Below are positions 36,336 through 47,600 of a DNA stretch of 64,000 nucleotides, piece after piece. Below the pieces are notes generated by a model, which saw only the letters and a program-made list of their open reading frames with translations, was not told where the DNA came from and searched no databases. The DNA comes from Asterias amurensis. Lineage: Eukaryota; Echinodermata; Asteroidea; Forcipulatida; Asteriidae. Each line of letters opens with the position of its first letter. Position 1 is the stretch's first letter. Location: NCBI RefSeq assembly GCF_032118995.1, contig NC_092651.1, positions 21,622,349 through 21,686,348 of the forward strand, in the 5' to 3' direction. Position numbers and translations under genes: made by a program.

Positions 36336-36425
36336 GGGGGGGGGGGGGGGGGGGGGCACGGGCACGGGCACATGGGCACGTGCCCCACACCCAATGATGT
36401 GTGTAACCCCCCCCCCCCCCCCGCC
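36336..36425. repeat. G21 run and C16 run flanking GGGCAC repeats
   Basis: G runs at 36336-36356, then GGGCAC repeats, then C at 36407-36422. The two homopolymers are complementary. Assembly length here is unreliable. Confidence 0.85.
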
Positions 36426-38679
36426 CAATCTAGGATCTACACTAATGAGACTTGTTTTAATTTCAGGCAGAGAGTGTTAATTTTGTTTTAAAATTCAGGT
36501 CAGAAATTTCGTCATCCTTTGATTTTTTTTCTTTCGTTAAACTGAACACTATCTAGAGCGCTAAAAGGGCTTGTGTAAAGGAACATTGCATACGAATTGG
36601 CGAAAAATGCCCCCCCCCCCCCATCCAGAAGAAAATGGCCCGCCCCTTGTGCCTCCTGAAATGTAAACGGTTTGACAGTTTCGGCAATGGCAAGGAGTCG
36701 GACCCTCGGTTATCAAAGGTTATTTCGATTTTTAAGGATGAAAAGGAAAATTATAATGAAGACAATCGTGTTCTAAAACAAATAACCCTTGATATTTTTC
36801 GCATTATACCAGCATTTTGAATGTGCGTACTTTGTTTCGCAAACAAACAGTTTTGATGGGCAAATACAAGGTTGCAACAACTTAACAGCTCAAGCTTCCT
36901 CAGCGTGGTTTTTCACAAATTTGTTAGACCAGCCCCACTGCAGCAGCACTACCGAAACTGCCCAAATAGGAATGTGAGGTTTTTTTTAACGATAGTGATT
37001 AACGATACAACGCGACCGACCTTTCCACCAAGTCTGAAGCTCGCCCTGGCTGGTCGCCGAGGCTCAAGGCCTCGTGGGTGTTTAGCTCGAAGCTCGCGGT
37101 GGGTACCGCACGCACGAGGCGCTCCAAGTCCCACGTCCATACCACGTTGAAATAATAGTAAAACAGTGGTTGGGGTGGATTTTGTTTACTGCGGCTCTTG
37201 GACCTTAATCCTTGACAATAATTCATCCAAAGTGAGACAAGTGATTCTCAGTGAGAGATACTTTAAGTTTTTATAGCTCCATGCTTTGAGGTGATAAGTC
37301 AAACAATGGCACTGGTCAACCAGGCCCCTTGTTCTTTGGTGGTCTTTTTGTACCCTTTCCCCAAATTCCTTGTTCTCTACGCCTACATATTGTTCAGTCA
37401 TTTTCGGCTTTCCAGCTGTTGATTTGTTTACCAATGAACACATCTTGGACGGGGTTATTATTTTAGAAAGACTGTGAATATTTACTGGTACGTTGGCCTA
37501 CCACGCATAATATACCACTTGAATTGTAACACGGCCGCATAGCAAGGTGGAACGTCGGTGGACCATGGGCGGACCAGGATTATTCCTCCATGGGTGGACT
37601 CACTTTGAGTTGCCCCGACCCCTTCCCACACCCTTCTCACCCTCCTACCCCCACCCATCAACTAACTACCCGCATGCATTGTAGGTTTACATAGATCTAA
37701 ACCACCAAGTGTTGTCGTTCGAGTCTGGATTACGGACCTTCTTGGGCCAAACATTTCGTCTCGAGTTATTACGGAAAACTTCTTTCGGCGCCTTGAATTT
37801 TATAAAATATTTTTATTATTATATATTATAATATTGCTTCTTTTTTCAGACTTTTCTAATTTGTCAATCGGCGCATATGTATTCTTTACATTGATATGAA
37901 ATAAAAATCTACCTAGTTTGGTTCAACAAATCCGATGTCACTTCTTTCATCCGTTTTGTCCCAAATCTCCATGATAAAATATGGATTGAACACCACCACC
38001 TTTTTAGCACAATAAGCGCATGCAATCAACATTAAAGGCCACGTAAGAAACTTAATTGAGATCGAAGATTACGTTTTGAATCATTTAATTTTTAAAACCA
38101 ATAAAATCAAGAAATAGTTCACTTTACCCCTGGTATGCCTATACACATACATGCCATATTATTTGTCATGTGGATGTCATTCACAAACAAAAAATCAAAT
38201 TATGTACTTGAAAGTTCATGGTCATTGGGTCAAATATTGTCCCATGAGTACCAATCGACACTCCATGTAGACTGGGACTCCCGGAGAACTCCAACACTCA
38301 ACCAGTCCCCCGCCACACTTCGCCCGTCACCACCTCAAGGGAACGGTGGCTGGGGATGACCGAACTCCCAACATGTCAAGTTACTTCATTCCCGCGGCGG
38401 TTCGTGTCATGATTGGTCTTATTGTTAGAATAATTAATTGGTAAAGAAAAGAATCGAATATTGTCATTTTTTTTCAATTATACTTTCTGATTGGTGGATT
38501 TTTGAGGTGTTTTGCCACTCATTTCTACATGTCCAATAAATGTATTTATCCAAAGTACGCCAATAGAGGGCACTGTTCATAAAGCCCACAGATGAGAAGG
38601 TCGATGTCTCGCTTATTATCGCTTGTATAATCCTTCCTCGATGCTAATCATAGCTGCATGCTCGATGGCATGGCGTAAT

Positions 38680-38720
38680 GCATGGAGGAATAAAATTAAA
38701 CTGTATTCCTCCATGCGTAA
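38680..38720. repeat. Hairpin GCATGGAGGAATA/TATTCCTCCATGC
   Basis: Perfect 13-base arms with an 11-base spacer, about 95 bases from the tRNA gene's 3' end. Confidence 0.8.
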
Positions 38721-38813
38721 TGCAATACTTGATATGACGATGAAGAGTTTTGTTTTGAAGTTGTAGACAATTAAGAAAAATGTGTAGAACGAAAGCACCA
38801 CAAAAAATTAGGA

Positions 38814-38885
38814 GGGCCCGTCCGGGAATTGAACCCGGGACCTCTCGCACCCGAAGCGAGAATCATACCGCTAGACCAACGAGCC
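38814..38885 (-). tRNA. tRNA-Pro (anticodon CGG)
   Basis: The 72-nt cloverleaf folds completely. The acceptor GGCTCGT pairs with ACGGGCC, the discriminator is C and there is no encoded CCA. The anticodon arm is CTCGC-TTCGGGT-GCGAG, giving CGG, which reads proline CCG codons. The A box (TGGTCTAGCGG) and B box (GGTTCAATTCC) are intact internal Pol III promoters. A T6 run (38802-38807 on the plus strand, as A6) follows as terminator. It is a lone functional-looking copy, not a SINE head. Confidence 0.97.
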
Positions 38886-39540
38886 AACATCTCCATTGAG
38901 GCATTTATTGCAATATAATTGCTGGCTTAAATATCGTCTGAGACTTTGGGTAAATTTGTGAATTTTGAGAGTTTGCTAGGCTATAGGGTCCTATAAAACT
39001 CCCTGGTGTATAATCACGCTTAAATCTCCGTATTTTCGTCACCAAACATACCTATCAGTCATTAAAATATAGTCAATCAATTATCGATTATGTTGACAAG
39101 GCAGTGTGTGTCCTAGCAACAGTACAGAGTGGTGACATGCCATGAATTGCTGCGCGCATTGTTATTATTGATGGCGTCCAATGTTTTCGTTTTTCAGTGA
39201 CAACAACCAGCTAACGACGTTACAAAGTGTTCACGAAAAAAGGTATCGTTGAACAACACAGAAATTTCAACCTTAGTGATATACTATTACTTACTATAAC
39301 TATATTGTATTTCGTTGCAGTGTATTATCTGTCTTTTGCTTTGTGTTTTTATCGTTAGTGAAAAAATAAAACATCGGTCGGTGCGACTCGTTTTTTAACG
39401 TTGCATGTCGGAAATAGACGGATAACAACTATACTGTACTGTACTCCATTTTTTCGAATTATTTTCATTATCGGTCGTTAATTAGTTGTACGACCGATAC
39501 TGAGAAGAAAAAAAAAGAAGACAAAAGGAGAATGGAAAAG
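38886..39540. other. Likely 5' flank of the anoctamin gene; no gene seen
   Basis: The non-coding first exon implied by the acceptor at 41395 may lie here or in 40663-41395. GAAAAAAG|GTATCG at about 39242 is one possible donor. No TATA box is convincing. Confidence 0.35.
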
Positions 39541-40662
39541 TTTCCGTATGGCGCCACTACTTTTTCATTCGATATGAAATAATATATCCTGGTGTCATGT
39601 GTTTTCAGTAGGATAACAGGAAAATTGTTCACAATCAAAAACTAAATATTTTTTTTTCAAATCATCTATCCAATTTTTTAACAATAACACTTTCACTTCA
39701 TGGTGTGTTGAAATTTTTAAAGTTTTGGTTTTACGCTGCGAGAGACAGTCCGCCATTATTATTAACAGTGCCTTGTGCATGCACGACATTGGAGCAACGT
39801 CATATGTTTTCACACCTTTCATTGGTTGGTATTTTATTGAATATTCAGAAGCTAGTATGGCGGGCAAAGTAAATCAAAAATATTATTCAATTAGTACTTA
39901 ACAAATTTAATTACATTTTTGTCCTAAGGCATTATGGCTACTATATTAGAATCCAGACCAGAGATATCATAAGGCATGAAAGTAAAACACCCCACCCCCC
40001 TTGATGCACTCACACTTCATAACAATCCGTTTTCCCCCATTTCAGACCAGTAATGTTTGGTTTCAGGAGATAAGAAACCAATCTATGATATTTTCTCTTA
40101 AATGTAGACTTAATATTTATTACGCTTATCGGAATTTATAACAGTTATGCAGTAAATAAATAAAAAAAATTGTTGTCATTTTCACTTAAAATATTTTAAT
40201 ATTTTCCCCACATTTGCGCACCATAGAATCCCAAATAGTAACCACCTCACGTGATCAATCTAGTGACTAAAGCAGAATGAAACTCAATCTAGCAGATAGT
40301 AATTTTGTTTTGAACTTTCGAGGTTGGATGATGTTTCTTTGACTCACTTGAATGTTGGCATAATAATGCACTAGTGATTAGTACCAAAAATCAATCATTT
40401 TATAAATGTTTGAGCATAACCAACGATTGGAAACTTTATTCTCAGCATGATTAAGCCTGATAAAAATACAGACCGTGAGTAAACTGCATAGCTTCTGTCA
40501 CCGGTGCAGCTTGCACAATTTAGCGGTAAACGGGAATCAAAGTTGGGGACCGAAAACATATGAGGGTCGATAACATATGACGCTACGATAGTATCTAATT
40601 TACCTCAATGAGATATCCCTTTTTGTAAAAATGAGTGAAAAAGTGGTGGCGCCATACGGAAA
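39541..40662. mobile_element. 1.1-kb element with 30-base inverted ends
   Basis: The left end begins TTTCCGTATGGCGCCACTAC and the right end is its complement (39541-39570 versus 40633-40662, two mismatches). It contains a 90-codon minus frame at 39595-39867 that I do not recognise. The class is unknown. Confidence 0.75.
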
Positions 40663-41395
40663 GTTATCCAAGAGGATACCTACACTACAGCGACAGCACC
40701 ACAGTTCCTGGGTCTAGATAACAACGTAATTTATGAATGGACTCGAATCCAAATATTGAAATATTAAAATTATTAAATTAATTAAAGGGTCTGGGTATTT
40801 TTTGTAGGACAAAAACACAATGTCCACAGATTTACATTACACTTACACAGTTTGAAGATAATGATGGTAGAAAGCTTCCATGAAATTATCACTTGATAAG
40901 GTGCTGTAGTATTTGAGAAATGAGTAAAATAATGTCATGAAAATAATTTTCGTCTCAGTAATCATGAGACGAAAATTATTTTAGCATGTAAAAACGTATT
41001 TTCATGATATTGTTCCAGAAACTACCCACAGGGGAGCCTTATACTTTTATAGTTTCTAGAAGTACCGGTAACCATAGTTAGGCCTAATATAAAGCTTGGG
41101 CCTGCGGTCCAGTGTTTATTTCAAGCCCTGTGAGCGATCAAGTGCACTGTCAAATGACTGTACTCAAGCTTTACTTTGTCATTGTTTCTTCATTATTTGG
41201 ATATACTGTAAAACCAGAAGGTCCCGTTACATAACTTACAAGAAAAGCAATCTGTAAAAGTGTTACTCTCTTCACCTTGAGTGCTATACAAGACTGGAAA
41301 GTTGCTATGTTTATTATTTATTATTTTTCTCATTCTCTAGGCCTAAAACAATTTTTTTTTTTTTTAAACATCTAAAGCCTTTTTATCTTTTTCAG
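40663..41395. other. Upstream intron or flank of anoctamin, with a perfect hairpin
   Basis: Bases 40940-40957 (AAAATAATTTTCGTCTCA) and 40965-40982 are exact complements with a 7-base loop. Around it, 40787-41050 resembles repeat family B (CACAGATTTACA, GTAGAAAGCTTCC). Confidence 0.6.
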
Positions 41396-41405
41396 ATAAC
41401 CAACC

Positions 41406-41615
41406 ATGAATAATGAGCCTTATCCTGAGTACGATGAAACGTATGGCGGCCAACCCCTGAAACTAAACAAACTGCCCTCGCTTGAGCAAAATGGTGTCGA
41501 TGAACACAAGTCCAAGAAGCGAAAGAAGAAACGCAAGAAGTCACCGAGGAAAGCAGCTGCAGCAACTCAGACGATAATCCCCAAAAGGATTGACTATGTC
41601 TTGGTTTACGCCAAG
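41406..41615 (+). CDS. anoctamin exon 1
   Basis: The acceptor TTTTTCAG ends at 41395, so a non-coding 5' exon must exist upstream. The ATG at 41406 starts residues 1-70. Residues 36-49 are a strongly polybasic run (SKKRKKKRKKSPRK). Residues 61-70 (RIDYVLVYAK) start the anoctamin dimerisation domain. The donor is AAG|GTAGGC. Confidence 0.92.
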
Positions 41616-44600
41616 GTAGGCATCAATAAAAAATTGTCCTATCCCCCCCCAAAAAAAAAAAAATGAAAATAAATAAATAAATAAAGAAAAAAAGAAAGAA
41701 AATATAACATTTAATCCGTTTATCTTTTTTTAACACATCCAACAGCACAAACAACTAGTACCAATCACAGGATGAAGAGAAACAATGAGAAGAAATAATA
41801 ACTTTAAAATTATGACTTTTCATGTCATATTTGAGTTATCATTACCGCCAACAAATTTACCAGTGACCGCTTAATCACCCTTTTAGCCCCCAAACAACAT
41901 GTCATATAAACTAAGGGAACCATTGATGGCAGTTCGGCTCTTCTATGGAAAAGCCCATTTCAATTTTGTTTAAATTTTTTTTTTTACAATACAACAATAA
42001 GATAATTATTTATGGGTAAAAACCAAAATTAATATTCTTTATCCTTGTAAATTTAACATCTGTTAAAGATAATTTCTTGGTAAATTGATGGCGCTTTCCA
42101 CATTTCATAGTTTCAAAGGCAGACTATGCACAGATGTGAATATAACATCTCCTATCTTGGCCTTTTTTAACACTACTGTCACATTTTTTTGAGTTGGGCT
42201 CTTTTTGCTAAGGAAGGGGCGAGTAGCACTGACAAACATTGAGCATCTTCTTGTACTCTTCTTCTTGTTTACTAGAGTGCGACTCGAACCATCAACGACC
42301 TTCGGATCAGCGTGGTGGCACTCTGGCACCCCTGAACAAAGATATTGAGAAAGTAGGGAGATCGCTAACATAGGGCTATATAGCTCAGTTGTTTGAGCGC
42401 CGGCTGGTAAATTCGGAGGTCATTGGGTCGAGTCACGCTCTAGTCAATTTTCTTTGTTCAATCCCAAATCATTTAAAATTTACCTACTCAGTTTCCCTTG
42501 TATTTCATAATATTTCAGGCCTGTTTGCTTTGTTTTTGAAAGGGCAAGGGCACCAAGACATTTCTTCTTGGTAAAGGGCATCCTACAAGGAAATTGTAAA
42601 ATTCTACTGGAGAATTTCAAGGGCACCAAGGCAATGACCAGGTGCATTGAAGCAATCACCTTTGTTGCCTTTGTGAAGAATCAGGCTTGATATTTGATAT
42701 CTGTCTTTATTATTTTATAAAGGAGGATGATGCCGACTATGAAGATACAGATGATATTGAGGATTGCCAGAGAAGGGCGGAGTTAAGAAAGAGGTTCAAT
42801 AAGGCAGCTAAGGAGACGGAGGGTCTTGAGATACGAGAGAAGGACATGGTAGATAAGGTGTACGTCCTCATCCACTGTCCGTTCTCAAGAATGTGTCATC
42901 AGGCTGAGTCGGTCAATTTGGAGATGCCACTGGAGGGAGTAAGTAAAAAACGAAAATCTTAGAAGTGAGGATATGTTAGACGAGGGATGAGATTTTGAAC
43001 CAGTGTCTCAGACTTTTTCAGTGATTGCTCAATTAGGGTTCACTCACACACAAGCTAGAGGCAGGCAGATACACACAAATTGCTCATGGGATAAGCGCAA
43101 ATTGCAGGCGATATGCAAAAACAAATTACGATTAAAAGTTTTATAGTTTATTACTTTCTGGTTGGTTTCAGATCAAATTAACAAAATTCAGCAAGATACA
43201 ACCATTTATAATGCCTAGAATGGACATAAGGGCATTTAAAACCAAAGAAAAACACAAAGTAGAAAACATTATGAAGATCTTTTGCTAAACCTCAAATTTG
43301 GGGACAAAATGCCCCACAGTGTTTTATAATCCTGGTGAGAATGATAATAAATAACATAATATTGGATATAAATAGCGCCTTATTTATACATTGAAGTTGC
43401 CCTTTCAGGATTGATAAAGATCAAGAAATTTATTTGAAGAAGTGAGGTCTTGAAAGGGGCGTGAGATAAAAAATGGTTGTACATATCTTAATTTATTTGT
43501 GTTTGTCATTTCTTGTGTTATCTTTGTCTACACCAGGCTGCGATTCCCAAGAACCCACAGAAAGGATGTATGCATAAAATCAACTCCTTGTTTGTCACAG
43601 AAGATGAAGGTAAAACATTCAACTTTTTTTTGTGCAATCTGTTGCCAGAGAGCAAGGGAAGGTACACAGTGGGTAATTACTTAAAACAAATATTAACTTA
43701 AAACTGACTTGGTAACGAGCATTGGGGAGCTGTTGGTAGTATAAAACATTGTGGAAAACGACTCCCTCTGAAGTAACATAGTTTTTGAGAAAGAGGTAAT
43801 TTCTCACTAAAATAATAAAAGACACTCTAGCTAGAAGTCTTTTATTTCTGTCGGAAAGCACACAAATTCGTCAAACAAGGGTGTTTTTTATTTCATCATT
43901 TTCTCGCAACTCTGATGACCAATTGAGCTCAAATTTTCACAGGCTTGTTATTTTATGCTTATGATGGAATACACCAAGTGAGGGCACTGGTTTTTGACAA
44001 TTGCCAAACGTGTACCTTCCCTTTAATGTGGTTGGTTATTAATTGTTTGTATACGTCCAATAAATATTTACAAAAGGCAAAAAAGCATTGTGGACTTTTT
44101 TATGTCTTGGGGAAACAAGATGCTGTAATCTTCTCCTGATATGAAATCCTGCTCTTTGATCTACTTGTCTAGTGCTGAAGACACTGTTTCCAGTTCTTCT
44201 TTTTTAAAGTATACTCCACTCCAGGGTTTACCAAATGGTTGGAATACTATCATTTTGTTTTGACAGTGCAAAAAGGTTGTGAAATAGCACACTATAGGCA
44301 CAAGTTTGAAAATTTCAAACATTGAATCTCGCATAAAGTAGCTCGGATGAACAAACACAACAAGTACGCACCAAGTTACAGCATTTTGTATGGAGCATTT
44401 TCATGCGAGGTATGAAGTTTTAGCCAAATCGAGTCCATTTTTGCACTGGTGCAACGATTTCAACACGTGTAATATAAGCGTCAAACTTCTTTCTTTACAT
44501 AGATAACGGATATCTGCAAATAAATTGATTTTATTCAATCCAGGAACATTCATTACAGAATTGGTTTTTGCTAACAAAACAGTTGCTGGCAGTGTAAGCA

Positions 44601-47600
44601 CTTTATGTAATCCAGCATATACATAAAATGACAAACCTTTAGGTTTGAGATCGATTGACCATCTGGGTCATGAGAGAATGGTGAAAAACCGATTACAAAT
44701 TTTGCATTGCATCGATGCCAAATAAAAATGAATTAAACGCTCACTGAGCGATGAAATCCAAACGCGAAGTTAGGTTATTTATTTCTCATCAAATATGACA
44801 TTTCAGACAGAAATGTTTCAAGGGATGTTTTCAACAATCATCATTAGACCGTGTAAGATTTATGTGAATCTGTGATCTTCACAATTTTTGTTTCTTACCA
44901 ATTCTGTAACGTTCCTTTAACTGGTATTACTAGTCAACCACAGCAGGAACAAATTCTAAGCTTAAGCTTAAACCAGTAAACCCGGTTTGGATACTAATCA
45001 CTATTGGTTTTATTTCTTCTTGATGTGTAGTGGATTTTATCAGCGCGCCTTTCTGCGTAGCAAAGAGGGCGGTATTCCAAGGTATTGATGAACCAGATAA
45101 ATTCTTCTCTCCTGCGCTACGGTCACTCCTTGTAAGTAGCTGTGTAAAACTTTAATTTTAAATTTTCATGTCAAATTGGTCATAAATTAGAGTTGCTTCT
45201 GTGAAATTTTTCTTTTAAAATAACAAAATCTTCAAGTAGAATTGACAATTGTAAACTCCACCAATTGCAGATTCTTTCTGTGTGGGGAACTGATTTTTTT
45301 AATCAATTAATTCTACTTGTATATTCAGAATCTGGTAACACCATTTGTACATACATCTACTTTGCTGTGTAAAGTTGATCCTTGAGAGCTTGTCTCAATA
45401 TATGTATTCTTCTGCCGTGGCATAGAATAAACAAAAGGGCAAGTTCTTAAAGAATGAATCTACACAGCTAAGTAGATAAATACACACATGGTTACCCTAC
45501 TCTGAATATTCATTTATTCATTTATACCTCACTATACATACCTAAAAACCCGTATCTATTCTACTTCTTATTACACTTTCTTTGAGACTGTATTTTTCAT
45601 GGACAGAGACATTTCATACAAAATGTTAGCGGCTACAGAATTCTTAAAAGTCAATTTCATCTGTTGGAATTATGAGACCCATATATTAATTTTGGTTTTT
45701 TACCCATACACCGATGTGTGTTAGCACTGTATACACAGTACTTTCCCGAATCCTGTGAAAAAATATAACAGGCATGTTACTCGGGTGGGATTCGAACCCA
45801 CAACCCTTGCAATTCTAGAGCAGTGTCTTACCAACTAGACTACCGAAGTTGCCTGGTAGCTATCGGCAGTTCGAATCCTATGTTTCGGCAGCGGGTACCG
45901 CAACGATATAATAGACGTTAAATTTGCATCGGGTATAAAGAATATTAATTTTGGTTTTTACCCATACACCGATGTGTGTTAGCACTGTATACTCAGTACT
46001 TGAGACCCATATATTTACATAGCACTATCCAATGGTTTTCAAGGTGCTGCGGAACAATCTGCAGTCAAACAAATCCCTTCTCTTCATGATAAGTGTGAAT
46101 GGATTCTTTTACATTCATTGCACAACTTACAGAAGGATGAAGCAATAATGGTTAAGTGTTGTTTAGTGTCAAGACCAGGGCCCAATTTCATAGCGCTGCT
46201 TAACGGTAAGCAAATTTGCGTGCTTACTGTAGCAGAAAAATTGGCTTAAGCCTTAGCGTATTTTACAGGTTAGCAGAAAAACTGGGCGGCCATATTGCGT
46301 GTTTACCGTGGATTTACATTGTGACGTCATTTATTTTCGTGCGATAAGCACCGGAAGGTTAGCATGCCTTTTCGTGCGCTTAATACGGTAAGCAGCGCTA
46401 TGAAACAGAAATAGCACAGTAAGCACTAAATATGCCGCTAAGCAGCGCTATGAAATTGGGCCCAGTACTATTCTTAAAGCTTAAATTTGCATCGGGGATG
46501 AAGAATATCATTTGGTTTTACCTATACCCTGATATGAGTGAGTCCTGTGAAAACAATCCACAGGCATACCACTCAGGTGGGATTGGAAGCCTCGACCTTT
46601 GCCATCCTAGACCCCTAGACCACTTGTCTTTACCACCAGGGCCAATTACCAATTTGGTTGGTAATCCTGTTTTTATCAAGGAAGAAAATTTCATGCTAAG
46701 CAAATTTTTGTGCTTAGCAGCTCTATGAAATTGGGCCCTGACCAATGATTGAAATGTATATTTTAGCAACTGGTATTGCAATAATTTAGTGGATGTTAAA
46801 TTTGCATTAGGGATAAATAATAAGACTTTTTATTTTACACAAACACCAATGTGTGTAAGTACTGGATGAGTTCGCAGTTACTGTCAGCACTAAGGTGTAT
46901 GCATATTTATCACTAAGCTCTCTAATAATTTCGAGAGGACAGTTCAGCTCTTTCTGTTAATTCTTTTAGGCCTCTTGTTGCTGCTTGGCAGTAGTGCACA
47001 GCTAATAGAAACGCCACTATGACAAGTGTACTCAATGAATAAGAAAGTAGAGCATTGTATTTTCTTTGACACAAGAAGCCAAATTTCCATTGAATTTTTA
47101 TTATTTTCATTTCAACTAAAGCAAAGGATACGCTACTCAATATTCAACACTTTCCCAACTCCTATGAGAAAAACCACATGAGTTGAAGTTTCTGATGAGG
47201 AGATACAGAGAGTGTGTTTCTAAACTTGTTTACAGATTATATTTATTTTGGTGGTATTTCTTGACTCGTTTCTATCCAGGTTCATAATATTTTGATCAAC
47301 ATTGATGTCAGGGAGAAGGGAGATACGGAAAAAGACTACAAAGATTCCATGAGGAGAAAGGGTAAGTTGATTCTTGATTATATTAACAATCTTCACCATC
47401 TTTCTTCATAATATGATGATAATAGTAACAGTAATAATGATTCACAGTTCTTATATAGCGCTTTATCACTCCCAAAGGCGTCTTGAGAAAGCGCTTATTT
47501 TTTGTGTGTACAGGGTATGCAGAGACTTTTTGTTCCAATCGTAAGACCCATTTTTGTACATAGCACCATGTAACAGTTTGCTAGGTGCTGTGCCAACCAT

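Larger units (their letters stand above)
35917..38813. other. No gene recognised; homopolymer tracts and GC patch
   Basis: It holds a poly-G/poly-C block (36336-36425), a GC-rich open patch at 36999-37145, simple A/T sequence and a CATGGAGGAATA hairpin at 38680-38720. A minus frame at 37186-37443 has no recognised domain. Confidence 0.5.

Noticed and set aside
37186..37443. 85-codon minus frame
   Set aside because: No recognised motif, no splice partners identified and ordinary base composition.
41616..41666. Continuation of anoctamin exon 1 into a Lys/Pro-rich tail
   Set aside because: It crosses a clear GTAGGC donor and reads a poly-C/poly-A tract; exon 2 joins in phase and continues the domain.
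45770..45850. Possible tRNA gene on the minus strand
   Set aside because: The A and B boxes are good, but the acceptor stem does not pair and the SINE body flanks it on both sides.
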